From NCBI GenBank assembly GCA_035222895.1, contig JAVYIG010000060.1, positions 744,001-808,000 on the forward strand: a stretch of DNA of 64,000 nucleotides, written 5' to 3'. Every line of letters begins with the position of its first letter. The first letter of the stretch is position 1. Shown in pieces: positions 23,173 to 34,424 of this stretch. The position numbers and the translations under genes were made by a program. This DNA comes from Strongylocentrotus droebachiensis (taxonomy: Eukaryota > Echinodermata > Echinoidea > Camarodonta > Strongylocentrotidae). A model generated the notes under the pieces. It saw nothing but the letters and a program-made list of their open reading frames with translations. It was not told the origin of the DNA and did no database searches.

Positions 23173-23176
23173 GGCA

Positions 23177-24160
23177 TAATGTTTGAAATTGAACTGAAAT
23201 CTAGAATTTTAAAAATACACAAAATGAGTGTTTGTCAGCCATAGAAAGTGGGGGGGGGGGGGTGCGGATGGATATATTCTTAAGTTTTCTTATATTCACT
23301 GGTTATATCCTATGCAGATCCTATTATATATTTTAACCGTAAACCGACATAATTAATGAGCCTGTAAATTACTACATAGCAATGAGATGATGGTCATAGT
23401 AACAGGTCATGTGATTAGGTTTAACACGCATTGAGTCATATGAATGTTGTTATTATGTGTGTTGTCATTCGCGTTGGAGCTGAATATTGAATAACTAGTA
23501 TTTAGTCACGTTTTAATTCGCTCGTATCTTGTTAAACATTTATATGTGCATTATATTAATGTTCTATCGATTTTATTGACATTCATCGCTTGTAATTTAC
23601 AATTGAAATCCCATTCCTTATTTATTTTATGCAAATTATGTTCTCAGTTTTGTATTGTTATTGTATTTGCCTTGAATTTTGCGAGCACTAGAAAGAGCTC
23701 CTTGCTGATCTTTGTAATTATTTTATTTTATTTGCCGTACACCCATCATTCGTGGTCATCCGTATGGTGATCCGGGACTATCACTTTACAGCGAATGATC
23801 AAAACGTTTGTAGCGTAATGTTTTCCAGACCTTTCACGCTGCGTACAATCTATTTGTTGGTATACTTTGAATCTTGTATTGTTGTCTATTAGTTCCTTAG
23901 TCGCACTTAGCACAAGTCATTGCATTTCAACAAAGGCATACAGTTTGCCAAATTGTTATAGTGTGACATATCTATAACATTAAAATACCAAATTTCTGAG
24001 TTTTTAGCTCTGAAGCCAATAAATTAGTCGTCGCGGTGGATAGAATTAGTATATACATAAATGTAATATAATACAATTGTATCAAGATTGCTTTGTTATT
24101 AACTTGCCGTACATGACTCCCTTACAATATGAGTTTTAAAAGCTCAAGCTTTAGTCTTAC
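23177..24160. other. Probable first intron sequence
   Basis: AT-rich DNA downstream, on the minus strand, of the donor at 24160. It contains a poly-G run near 23250 and no recognisable exon. Confidence 0.4.
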
Positions 24161-24431
24161 CATAGCCTTTGTTGAGAGCAGGAATCAGATGGTTGTACCT
24201 AGCGTCAGTTACATCAGTGAGAGGAAGCCTCCCTTGACTTGTTGGATGTACTAGTATGACTCCATCCCAGTCCTGTGGTGGTGTAAATGTATTGAGATCT
24301 CCGGTTGTAAGTTCTTGGAATTTAGGGTTGGTTTTACTTGTTTTGATCCTTCCAATTACGAAAGCTTCGATTGAGTTGTCAAATTGAAGGGAGAGGACCC
24401 CAATCGTTAAATGTTGTTCCGCTGTTGCCAT
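24161..24431 (-). CDS. First coding exon of an unidentified host gene
   Basis: ATG at 24431 in a good context (G at -3 and +4) opens an intact 90-codon frame, MATAEQHLTIGVLSLQFDNS onward. It includes NTFTPPQDWDGVILVHPTSQ and ends NKGYG at a GTAAGA donor (24160-24155). It looks soluble, with no signal peptide. I do not recognise the family. Exit phase 1 fits the exon at 12284-12326. Promoter-like sequence lies immediately upstream. The intron would hold the LTR element and several MITEs. Confidence 0.65.
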
Positions 24432-24610
24432 ATCGAAAGCCTTTATGAGGTCTTTGTAATGGGCAACATACTCTTAATGTATGGTGTAAATCTAACTATA
24501 CGTAAGCTCAAATTGAAGTGACGTTCAGCCAATCATATCCATCCAATTAAAAGGGGGCGGCTTCGAATTCGGCCAGTGAGCAAAGGTTACCGAAGAGCGT
24601 TGATTCATGC
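24432..24610 (-). promoter_or_regulatory. Likely promoter with GC box and CCAAT boxes
   Basis: Within 180 bp upstream of the ATG are a GC box (GGGGGCGG, 24553-24560) and two CCAAT boxes (24529-24533 and 24543-24547, reading ATTGG on the gene strand). No clear TATA box is seen. This fits a TATA-less metazoan promoter. Confidence 0.4.
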
Positions 24611-24961
24611 TCATTAGGGTTCCTGCAGATTTAGTACATATCACCAATGTCACTAAAAAAATCACAGACTATTATCGATTTACTACTCACGACAATCGCC
24701 ACTTCGTCCCCCCCCCCCCAAAAAAAAAAAAATGTTCGGTATACATTGTATAAATAATATTACCGTATGGGCAATACCTCAAGTACGAATGAATCAGCAG
24801 CGCAACTTCAGGAAGAATGGAATATTTTTAAAGAAAAAAATGTTTATTTCTGAAAGTTCATTTTCTGCCCTTTCATATGACACCTCAATCAGGAAAAATG
24901 AGCCAGGAATAACAAAGTTCTGTTTGTTTACAGTAATGTTTGCATTTCAATAATTGTGTTA
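24611..24961. other. Non-coding upstream stretch
   Basis: Contains poly-C and poly-A runs near 24708-24732. No gene or element seen. Confidence 0.45.
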
Positions 24962-25050
24962 AACGAATTCGTTTTCACTGGCTGCCTGCCGTAACAACAA
25001 ACAGAGTTGACAACAGATGTTTTGCATGGCTGATCGTCAACGTAAAGCGT
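24962..25050. repeat. Second copy of the 3946-4090 dispersed repeat
   Basis: Shares CGTTTTCACTGGCTGCCTGC-like sequence, AACAAACAGAGTTGACA and TGCATGGCTGATCGTCAACG with 3946-4090. It abuts the CpG-rich element to its right. Confidence 0.6.
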
Positions 25051-25956
25051 TGGTCACATCCTACCGTGCGTGTTTTTAGTCCGTACGGATTTTGGGGAGG
25101 CCACGGCCGCCACGTTTTTCTGAAAACGTAGGGAGGGAGTGGCAAAGGCAGGGAGGGAGTACCGACAACGCACGTCACACGCACGGTGTAAGTACGTGGC
25201 CCGCACGCCACACCTGGCCGTGAGCGGTTGTGTGCATCGTACGTTGCGCACGTGGTAAGTGCGTTGTACGTGCTGACAACGTGCTTACAATGTACGGTCT
25301 CCGTGCGGTTGCCACGTTATCGTACTTACACGTGCTGCTCACGTACGGTGTCCTTACCAGGCCCCCCAAGCTGCTTTCCGTCTAGTAATTATATTTAAAC
25401 GTCTTTGGTCCTTACTCACTCGCACGTTGTAAGTGCGTGCCGTGCGCTAAACTCGGTGAGTTTTTCCACCCGATGTCGGGGTATATATACGACGACATTC
25501 CGATGTTCTCCAGAAGTCCCAGCTGCTGCTGCCTCAAGATGCCGCCCATTCCACCGCAGAGACGATATACTGCATAAATCAGTGCGCACAACGTGCGTTG
25601 TAAGTGCGGAGCACGTGCTTACTCGGTACGGTCCACGTGAGTTCTGCGTGCTCATTGGACAGTTGAACTGGGGAAGTAGCGAGTAAGCACGGACCACGCA
25701 CTTATCAGGTGCGCAACACGCACGTGCTAAGTTGGCAGTACCGGGCACGCACGTCACACGCACTGGGGGTAAATCGGTAGCCCGACCGCAGCCCGAACGC
25801 AGCGAAAGTTCCCCGTGCACTAAAAGTGCTACGGTGTGTCTGCGTGCTCCCAAATCAGTACTGAGGCGGTACTCACCATGTACGGATACTCATATTTTGC
25901 CCTCGTTTTTGCACGTAGACAGCACGCACTTGCAAGTACGGCGGGATGTGACCACC
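25051..25956. mobile_element. CpG-rich TIR element
   Basis: Left end TGGTCACATCCTACCGTGCG and right end CGGCGGGATGTGACCACC are inverted matches with mismatches. The interior is far richer in CpG than its surroundings, with many reshuffled words such as CGTACG, GTAAGTGCG and CACGCAC on both strands. Open frames here are low-complexity by-products. It resembles 52253-52667 in style (GGTCACA ends, CGTGCG-rich core). Confidence 0.6.
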
Positions 25957-26394
25957 GCAGTGGTGAGTAAAATGATGAAACACGAAAACGTGCCTTCACG
26001 GTTGTTTTATCGTAAAGCATGCCGGGACGGATTTCTAGTACGGAAGTAGATGTTCACCTTCGCCGCGATCAGTACTGTTGTTCCATTGCCAAAAGCGGGA
26101 TTTTTAAACAAAATCCTCTGTACGGTCATGCATTATGGCTTAAGGCATGGGCATACAGAGGATTTTTGTATGTAGGGGACCGGGGGGAAATTAAAAAATA
26201 AACAAATATCCAAGACATAAGATCAAATCCAAGACTCTCGCCAGCAAGCCCGCAGCCAACACCACCCCTGAAGAGAACCAACCCGCAGCTACACCCAGGG
26301 GCGTCGCCAAAGGGGGGGGGGGGGGGGGGGGGGAGTGTGGGGGTGCGACACCCCCCCCCCCCCCCAACTGTCAGGATATTGTCGGTAAAATTGC

Positions 26395-26500
26395 CCTGCC
26401 GCCGGGAAAAAGAGAAAAGGGGGAGGGAAAAAAAGAGAGGGAAAAAAAGAGAGGGAAAAAAAGAGAGGGAAAAAAAGAGAGGGAAAAAAGAGAGTGACTA
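26395..26500. repeat. Purine minisatellite inside the hAT element
   Basis: About five tandem copies of a GGGAAAAAAAGAGA-like unit. They create a spurious Lys/Glu-rich frame. Confidence 0.8.
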
Positions 26501-26599
26501 CAACTACAATACTTGTATTTTCTCGAAGTTTTACTTTCCTATAATATCAGCTAAAGAAATCAGAGGTTTAACATTTTCGGGGAAACTAAATTCAAACAA

Positions 26600-27870
26600 G
26601 GTTTAAGAGTCAACAACGCTACGACGAATCGTCTTCCTTTCTCTATGTTGTGATGAAACACCAAAAAGGGGAAACTTCATTTAGACGAGTCGAGAACGGT
26701 ACAACGAATCGTCTTCCTTCTCTAATAATTTAAGGAAACGTCAAAGCTTCCGCGCTTCGCGCGAGAATGGGAAACTGAATTAAGACAAATAGGCTTATTA
26801 AAAGTCGGAAACGGTACAACAAATCGTGTTCTTTCTCTAATAATTTGAGGAAACGTCCAAGCTTTCGCGCGAGAGGGGGAAACTGAATTCAGATGAATAG
26901 GGCTTAATAAGATTCGAAAACGGTACGAGGAATCGTCTTCCTTTCTCTATATTGTGATAAAACGCCAAAAATTCCGCGCTTCGCGCGGAAGGGGAAAACT
27001 TCATTTAGACGAGTCGAGAACGGTACAACGAATCGTCTTCTTTCTCTAATAATTTAAGGAAACGTCAAAGCTTCCGCGCTTCGCGCGAGAGTGGGAAACT
27101 AAATTCAGACTAAATTAATAGGCCTTTTTAGAGTCGAAAACGGTACAACGAATCGTCTTCTTTCTCTAATAGTTTAAGGAAACGTCAAAGCTTTCGCGCT
27201 TCGCGCGATAGGGGAAAACTGAATTCATATGAATAGGGCTATAAGAGTCGAAAATCGTACGATGAATCGTCTTCCTTTCTCTATGTTGTGATGAAACACC
27301 AAAAATTCCGCGCTTCGCGCAAAAGGGGAAAACTTCATTTAGACGAGTCGAAAACGGTACAACGAATCGTGTTTTTTCTCTAATAATATGAGGAAATGCC
27401 AAAACTCGCGCTTTGCGTGAGAGGGGGAAACTGAATTTAGATAAATAGGGCTTTAGAGTCGAAAACAGTACGACGAATCGTCTTCTTTCTCTAATAATTT
27501 AATGAAACGTCAAAACTTCCGCGCTTCGCGCGGGAGGGGGAAGCTTCATTCAGATAATGATTAAGAGTCAAGAACAGTACACCGAATCGTCTGCTTTTTC
27601 TCATAATTTAATGAAACGTCAAAGCTTCCGCGCTTTGCGCGGGAGGGGGGGGGACTGAATTCAGACAAGGATAAACATTAGAGAACGGTACAGCAAATCG
27701 TCTTCTTGTTTATAATAATTTAATGAAACGTCAAAGCTTTCGCGCTTCGCGCGGGGGGGAGGAACTTCATTCTGCCAAGGATTAACAGTCAAAAACGGTA
27801 CAATTAATCGTTTTCTTTTCCTAATAGTTTAAGGAAACGTCTAAGCTTCCGCGCTTCGCGCGAGAGGCCC
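26600..27870. repeat. ~110-bp satellite-like array inside the hAT element
   Basis: About 12 diverged tandem copies. Each carries ACGGTACAACGAATCGTCTT-like and TCTCTAATAATTTAAGGAAA-like words, and most carry a GC hairpin, CGCGCTTCGCGCG. Anchor words occur near 26622, 26702, 26817, 26930, 27027, 27147, 27263, 27365, 27474, 27584, 27694 and 27805. A minority subtype has TCTATGTTGTGATGAAACAC instead of the TAATAATTTAAGG part. Confidence 0.9.
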
Positions 27871-28659
27871 ATCACCCACACCCCCCAATGAGCGCGCTTT
27901 TAAGTGATTCTCTTGCTCACTACCGCCCTTCCATAAAATAAGATCCTAGCTCCGCGCCTGCATTAAAATATGATAGCTATGATGCTGACTAAATTGAAGA
28001 AATAATTCGTATATTTATGTCGTCGAGGAAAATGACCATTTTGCGCATATGCAAGTACTATAGATAGTCTATAGGAAAAACAATTTAGCCTTCGGCCCCA
28101 GGTTTATAGGGTTGAATTTGTGGATATTGGACATTTAATTTTGTCGGTAATCGTTGACCTCTACATCCCCCCCCCCACTGAAAAAGGTCTAGCGACGCCC
28201 CTGGCTACACCACCGAAGCAAACTGTTGTTCTTCCCTATATCGGTCAAGCCTCTCACAAGATTTAACGTATCCTTCAAGCAGCAGACATCCAAGTTCGAC
28301 ACAATTCCTCCAACAAACTCCATTCGATACTCCACTCCCACAAAGACAAGCATCTAAACCACAAGAAAGCTGGAGTCTACAAAATACCATGCGAATGTGG
28401 AAAAGTCTACATTGGTGAAACGGGGAGAAATCTGGAAACATAACTCAAGGAGCACAGAACCAGCTTCAGACTCAGCGATTGGGATAAGTCCGCCATCGTC
28501 AAACACGCCCAGCAACACGAACACACCATCGAATGGGATAATAGTCATCTCATCTCCATAATGAAGCACAAATTCACCGTCACAACAGGCACAGCGGAGC
28601 ACCCCAATTCGCATATCATTAGCGGCCCGTTCTATTTGAATAACCAACGGACATCTGCG

Positions 28660-29685
28660 TGAATCCGAACATGTGTTTGCTAGAATGTCAAATCTAAAAA
28701 TTCGAGTTGCGCCTTTATAACTGCCAATATCGCTATGAAACTTTCCATACTAACTAAAATTATTATGAACTTAATTTAAGTGAAATAAATACGAAATTCC
28801 ATGGAATAAAACTCGTGATATTAATGTGTTTTGAGCTTCACCCCTCGATAAACACGACGTATATTTTGTTGTGACTTGACCCTATTCAGCAATGCACGAA
28901 GCAGAGACTTGGTATGAATATTCATGAGGGTTGAATCCATATATGGGCGAAATTTTCGCTTGGCCGCTGTATTTGTTTATAGTTATAACGTTCTTTTACA
29001 TGAGGCTTCATTTTAAAAAGTTATAGTCAGCGAACTCATTGAACATGACGCATCGTTCTCAGCGATGTACTGCGCATGCGTCTTTGAGCCCAGTGCATGC
29101 TAGCCTTTGAACAAGGCCACATTGTCTGATAGACGCCGAGCGAGCAGGCCGGATTGTAACAGCTGGGCCATTAGCGTGCACGTGTACATTCGGCCGGCAA
29201 GACATGAATAACCAACGCACACGCGAGGTTTAGACATAACACACATTTGAATGTATGGGACTGGTTTGCGCACACGAAGGATTATTTTTGTTCGATGAGA
29301 TTCGAACATTGGGGTATGTTTGTCTCTGACTCGACCATTTTTAGCAACTATAAAAAGAGATATTTCAGAAGGATTGAGATTATTAAATTTGCTTTCTGTT
29401 CATATGAGGCAATTCTTTGCTGCTCTCGAAAATATGTTGAATTTTACGGTGATTTCCTATCTAATTTTATTCGTTTCTGTTCATCAAAATTATCCCTTAA
29501 ATTTCACATTTTCGGTGCATCAATAACTCTTTTTATACACATGAGAGTCTTGCAAATTTATTAAATAATCGATGTTGTAGCTTTGATTGCTGATATTCAT
29601 CACATTAATGAAGAATTTGCTTTCGAAATTTGTTTACTTTTTTTCGCATCAATCGGTACACAATTATTTATTCTATGCAAATGAT
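28660..29685. other. Unidentified ~1-kb insertion within the Penelope-like element
   Basis: Lies between the GIY-YIG part and the C-terminal signature of the Penelope-like element. Contains a CpG-rich patch near 29040-29200. I see no terminal repeats or coding motif, and the borders are approximate. Confidence 0.4.
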
Positions 29686-30240
29686 GTTTACTGGACGAGA
29701 GTCGATCGCACGGTAATTGGTGTGCTCCGCAACACCGTGCCCCAAGACTCAGGATTATACATCAACGACATCTGGAAACCTCTCATCAACAAGTACCCGG
29801 TCACTCCTCCTCCACCACCGCCTCCACCACCGCCCTCACCACCCCCACGGGCACCAGTACATCAACCACCGCCACCCGCCGAACCCTCAAAAACAGCCGC
29901 CAGCCTCACAACTTCAATGCACAGGAGACGACAGCAGACTACAACGCCGCCTACGTCGGGGACACATACAGCGTCTCGTCGACAGCACACCCCACTCATG
30001 GATTCGGAAATCTCCTAAGTTCGCAACCCGAAGACTCCAGCCGAGACGGACAGTCAGACGGACCAGCAAACCATTCATGTCCACTCCCCGATGACTCAAG
30101 CCCACACGGTCATGTTTTTCCCCGACGTCCGCACCCCGGTGACTTAAGCTCATGCACGCCAGCTATCTCCACTCCTGACGACGGATAGTCAACCTGTTCG
30201 AAACGTCGAGCCACTCTCGCCACTCATCCTCTCCAAGCGC

Positions 30241-31193
30241 TATAGTTCTCCTTAGAACTATAAGCTAAGAAAGATAACCAACAGTCTTTTTCAAGACTAC
30301 ACAAACAGTCCTTTTCAGGACTACACACCCCCAAGAAAGATTACAGAGAGTCCTTTTCCTCTCTCTCTCTCTCTCTCTCTCTCACACATATGGTGCACCC
30401 GCAAGCCTATTGTATATCTACATCACCATGCAAGCCAAGCCGACACTTACAAGCAGCATCAAAGACACACTTGCAGAAAAAGATCGCGCAAAGCCGATAT
30501 ATACGTATATAAGTTTATGTCGTGTTCACTTGTAGGCTTATACATTATTTAATTTTCTCATTGGTTTCAAAGTTCCTATATTTGTAATGACTCGACCTAT
30601 AGGTAAGTTTTTTTTTCTTTATTTTTAACACTACACCTCTCTGTTCTCCTAAAAGACTTTGTAAGTTAAGAAAATGTACAAAGTAATTTGTGCGCATTGA
30701 TTATGATGGCGTAACAAAAAGTTAATTTCTTTAAAAACTACAAATCCTTATCAGTACTTAATATTCGTAGGAGGTAAGCAGCAATCATAACATATTTAAC
30801 TACAAATAGCTGCTATTACCATAAGCCACGGTTGGCCAACCTTTTAAAATTATCGAACCATAGCTAACCATTGGCATAACTTGGCGGGCCGTAGGTATTT
30901 CCACACCCCCCCCCACACTCACACACACACACACACGCATTCATGCAATACGTGTACACACCTGCAATTTTGCAAACAAAACAAACAAGCAAACAACAAA
31001 ATTAGTGAGAAAAAAAAATCAGGCTTACATTTTTAATGTGATTTCTGGGGCTGCATTTGTTTGACAAGTTTCAGCAAGCAAGTCAGACCGGTCACTAATT
31101 TTGTAAGTCTTTGTTGTGTAGCCTCACCCTGTCACTCTCCATAATTTGCTAGATGCAGCGTGTCATAACGCCTTGCTACGTTGTTAACCTTCA
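30241..31193. other. Non-coding stretch with simple repeats
   Basis: (CT)n at about 30357-30383, (CA)n at about 30916-30937 and AT-rich DNA. The first 100 bp may be the 3' end of the Penelope-like element. No gene seen. Confidence 0.5.
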
Positions 31194-31690
31194 TTAATAA
31201 TAATAATAATAATAAAGACATTTATAACGCGCAAACATATCCACCCAGAGGGTGCTCAAGGCGCTTACAATGAGTTACATAATATACATAGATATAATTT
31301 TGCTTAAAATTACATTACACATGGTTATAAAAAAGAAGAAGATGATATTAGTTAAAGTTGGCCATTAGATAAGTTTTCAGGCTGGCCTTGAAACTATCTA
31401 CTGATTTGCAGTCCTTAAGTGTGTTAAGGAGACTGTTCCACAATCGGGGAGCTGCTGAGGCAAATGCTCGATCTCCCCATGATCGTCTGGTCTTAGGGAT
31501 GATCAGAGTTGATGTATTGGCAGAACGCAGACCAGAACGACCAGGCTTGCGAAAGTTGAGTAGAGAAGAGATGTACTGTGGCGAGGAGAACTTCAAGGCA
31601 CGGTATGTGATCAGAAGGATTTTGTAGGTGAGACGATGTTCAACAGGAAGCCAATAATTACATTCACACTCTGGTGACAAATGAGGCAAA
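31194..31690 (-). mobile_element. L2-like LINE 3' end, heavily 5'-truncated
   Basis: The minus strand reads YWLPVEHRLTYKILLITYRA, QYISSLLNFRKPGRSGLRSA and RSWGDRAFASAAPRLWNSLL, the C-terminus of L2-type LINEs, related to 14092-14778. The 3' UTR includes the AAGCGCC/TTATAACGCG region and ends in a (TTA)n tail, seen as (TAA)n at 31194-31215 on the plus strand. Confidence 0.9.
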
Positions 31691-31913
31691 GTGGTTTTAT
31701 ACCTTTATCTTCTATGAAGAAATACTTCAGAGACCAATCTGATTTAAAGTTTCTGCCTTCAAAGCAAGAATCGGACAAAAACAAGACGGTTATGATTTGT
31801 TTAAAGTTGTGATCGCTTAAGGAATGGGATCTTCAGATTAGGCGGAATCAAACTTGTCCAAAGTTTATGACTCAAGAGGGCCATTTCCATCTGGAGGGCC
31901 TACATTAATTTGA

Positions 31914-32300
31914 TAAGTACAATATATTTTTAAGTAATGCCCCAATGACGGAGACACTTTGCAGAAAACAAAGACATTCAGGATATCTATGTATGTGACA
32001 AACGGGAGAGTTATCTGCAACTACAACACAATCCACTGACAAAACAGCCAATGTCAGATTTGCATAGACTGAGTGATCTCTTATTAAGTTCAATATCTCT
32101 TATGAAGTACAATATATTCGATTAAGTACAATATATTTTAAGTAATGCCTCAAGGACAGAACCACTTTGCAGAAAACAAAGACATTCAGGATATCTATGT
32201 ATGTGACAAACGGGACAGTTATCAGCAACTACATCACAATCCACTGACAAAACAGCCAATGTCAGATTTGCATAGACTTAGTGATGTCTTATTATAAACA
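31914..32300. repeat. Tandem duplication of a 209-bp unit
   Basis: Two copies start at 31914 and 32123 with TAAGTACAATATATT. Shared words include CTTTGCAGAAAACAAAGACA and AATGTCAGATTTGCATAGAC. The copies differ at scattered sites. The unit is not coding. Confidence 0.9.
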
Positions 32301-32394
32301 TTCATTACATTGTCCGGTTTATTTCAGATTTTCGCCATTATATGTATTTTTTTTCCTGCTATAATACAAATGAGCTTATTACAAGACTTGGATT

Positions 32395-32640
32395 GCAGTT
32401 ATTTGTTTTAGAGATGAACCTATATTTGTTCAACTTAATTCAAGTGTTTGTTTTCATAATGCAGGTGTTGTTATCGGAGATGAAAACAGTTTCAAAGGTT
32501 AACGATTCGTATTTTATAGATAGGTATATTTATAAAAACTCCAAAGGACCTCTATCTCATAACGATAACAATGGCAATAATGTCCGCGATACACACTGTA
32601 TTGAACAACGTGTCGTCATAAAAGTACTACAACATATATG
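32395..32640. repeat. Diverged copy of the 41371/45361 repeat family
   Basis: Shares ordered words (ATTCAAGTGTTTG, CAGTTTCAAAGG, ATTGAACAACGTGTCGTCAT) with 41600-41790 and 45590-45760. Confidence 0.6.
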
Positions 32641-32821
32641 ACCCCAATGCCCTTGTGGCACAATTTATTGGAATTATCTTTATAAGTATTTCTTATATTG
32701 TTTCTTCATTTTTTTTCCCGTGTATTATGTCAGTGACTTTCCATGGTACGCCTACATGTAATACGTTGGCAAGTAAAGCACATCATCCTGGAAAAACTCA
32801 TTTTAAACAGTTCTGTATTAA

Positions 32822-33354
32822 AGATACTATGTCCCTTTTGCAGCCAACATCAAATTCTGTAGAACTTTGCAGGAATTATGAATATGTCATGTATGTCCTA
32901 TCTGTACAATTTAAACGTTAGCAGTGTCTTAATATTCAAATTATGCAAGGAACCCCATTACTTGCTAGACTTCCACTGTCAGACACTGTTGAGTGACTGA
33001 CTGGCTTTTTTCTTCATCTTTGGTAATAACATACATAACATGAGCTGTAAAGGGTACATGGGCATTTGTCTACATCAATAACCCATTTATTGTAATGGCC
33101 AAAATTAAGATGATTGAATCTTTGGGCAGCATAAAACGTACGACCATTCGGTACAATGGTCTGAAAATCAGACTATTACTTACTGGCTCTATAGCTCTTA
33201 AGTCGATTTGACAACTAATAGTCGTTATTTTCCCAATTAAGGACATGTTCAAGCCCCCCATTTTTTAGCAAAGTTATAAATTAGTATTATCTTTCAAATG
33301 CCGTTGGAATTTAACCTTTTCATGTTGGGGGCCTGCAAATGGGACAAAGTACCA
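32822..33354 (-). mobile_element. TTAA-flanked MITE, family ATACTATGTCC, copy 2
   Basis: TTAA lies at 32818-32821 and 33355-33358. Ends read AGATACTATGTCCCTTTTGC and, reverse-complemented, TGGTACTTTGTCCCATTTGC. It is homologous to 19023-19851 in the opposite orientation but lacks the 291-bp insertion. Non-coding. Confidence 0.85.
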
Positions 33355-33358
33355 TTAA

Positions 33359-34074
33359 AAGGCTTTTCCAGTGGAATGCTCTTTTTCATACAACGCATTG
33401 GCAAATGTCAGCAACGATAAACATCATCGGGCGAAAGAGGTCGCTAATTACTTATTTCATCTGTACCAACACAGACGGACGACACATTAACGATTTTAGG
33501 ATATGAACACTGCGATAATTTGTAAACAAAAAGTATGAATCTGCAGTGATCCGCCCCCACTCATATCACCCCCCCCCCTCCCATCCCCGCTCTTCCTTCC
33601 CATTCCTCTCTCTCTGACCCGATCTTCCCTTTCTCTGTTTTATCCATCTCTCTCTCTCTCTCTCATTCGCTCTCTCGTATCTAGCCCCATTCTTTATGTT
33701 CCTTTCTATCTCTGTCTGTCTGTTTCTATCTATATATATATATATACATCTTTGTGTATGTCCTGGAATTCACCTTTATGTTCGATAAAACTAGTAGACA
33801 AGATTTGTTTTGCATTGGCTTGACCAGTAAGGGGGGGAAGGGGCAAGATGGGAATAAGGCCATGTAAACGGTTGGAAGAAAAATCAAGGATAGAACAAAA
33901 TGAACAACAGCAAATTAAATTTATATATGAGAGGTGAGTAAGTAAGTTGTTGATAATGGCACTATGTGTTCTCTTATAAATCCACCATGATTGAAATTAT
34001 ATAATTACAATTTTTATATTTGATATTGTGTTTTTTAAATTTATGATTCATTGTAAAAAACCTGCCCTGAACCC
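33359..34074. other. Non-coding stretch with CT-rich tracts
   Basis: Poly-C near 33569, CT-rich simple repeats at about 33605-33735 and (TA)n near 33733. No gene seen. Confidence 0.5.
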
Positions 34075-34424
34075 AAACGGTTAGGTTTGGACCTGGGTGT
34101 ACTAGAGACCTAAATGTATTGTTGATATTGGATATAGAGCAAGTACTCACCTAATTTACTCTGGCGGGTGGACAAACTGTCAACCTCGGTACGTTGTCCC
34201 ATCGCCGGAATAGTCATTAATTATTTGCTTTGCTTAAATATGCATAAGGAAGGAGGTTGAGTGTCAGTACGCTTAATACAAATAAAGCCGCCATTACTTT
34301 AGCCTTTGTATTTAACGAAATGTTTTCATTGAATAGTACAAACCTTAAACCAAAATGTTTAGGTTTGGACCTATAGTATAGGTCTATTAGAGACCTACAT
34401 TTACTATTAATATTATATATTATA
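34075..34424. repeat. Pair of dispersed direct repeats
   Basis: TTAGGTTTGGACCT followed by TAGAGACCTA occurs at about 34080-34120 and 34358-34400. The second copy runs into the hairpin at 34415. Confidence 0.5.

Larger units (their letters stand above)
26296..28203. mobile_element. Non-autonomous hAT element inserted in the Penelope-like element
   Basis: Ends read CAGGGGCGTCGCC (left) and GCGACGCCCCTG (right). Exact 8-bp duplications GCTACACC sit at 26288-26295 and 28204-28211. The TIR form and 8-bp duplication are those of hAT transposons. The interior holds a poly-G/poly-C hairpin, a (GGGAAAAAAAGAGA)n run and about 12 copies of a ~110-bp repeat. No transposase is present. Removing it joins PAATP to PKQTVV in frame in the host element. 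Confidence 0.9.
26204..30240 (+). mobile_element. Penelope-like element, interrupted twice
   Basis: Plus-strand reading, skipping the hAT insertion, runs from a Lys/Ser/Pro-rich linker into QTVVLPYIGQASHKI (28218-28262), then KKAGVYKIPCECGKVYIGET (28365-28425), the GIY-YIG endonuclease core, and SAIVKHAQQHEHTIEWDNS. After about 1 kb of foreign sequence the C-terminal signature LRNTVPQDSGLYINDIWKPL appears (29728-29787), followed by a Pro tract and a Ser/Thr/Pro tail. A GTTCGAAACGTCGAG word typical of Penelope 3' regions lies near 30198. The reverse transcriptase is missing, so the copy is 5'-truncated. Several stops are present. Confidence 0.8.

Noticed and set aside
24161-24431. Assigning exon 1 to a specific immune or GTPase family
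   Set aside because: No motif I can name is present. Any family label would be a guess without a search.
25405-25853. Arg/Thr/Val-rich open frames on both strands
   Set aside because: They lie within a CpG-rich, word-repeated TIR element, with overlapping frames open on both strands. No recognisable domain.
26337-26606. Lys/Glu/Arg-rich frame
   Set aside because: Produced by a purine minisatellite inside the hAT element.
26600-27870. CRISPR-like array of regular repeats
   Set aside because: The unit is ~110 bp with diverged copies, no unique spacers, inside a eukaryotic hAT element.
29717-30153. Overlapping Pro- and Arg-rich frames
   Set aside because: Alternative frames of the Penelope-like C-terminal tail. 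Only the frame holding the NTVPQDSGLYINDIW signature has support.
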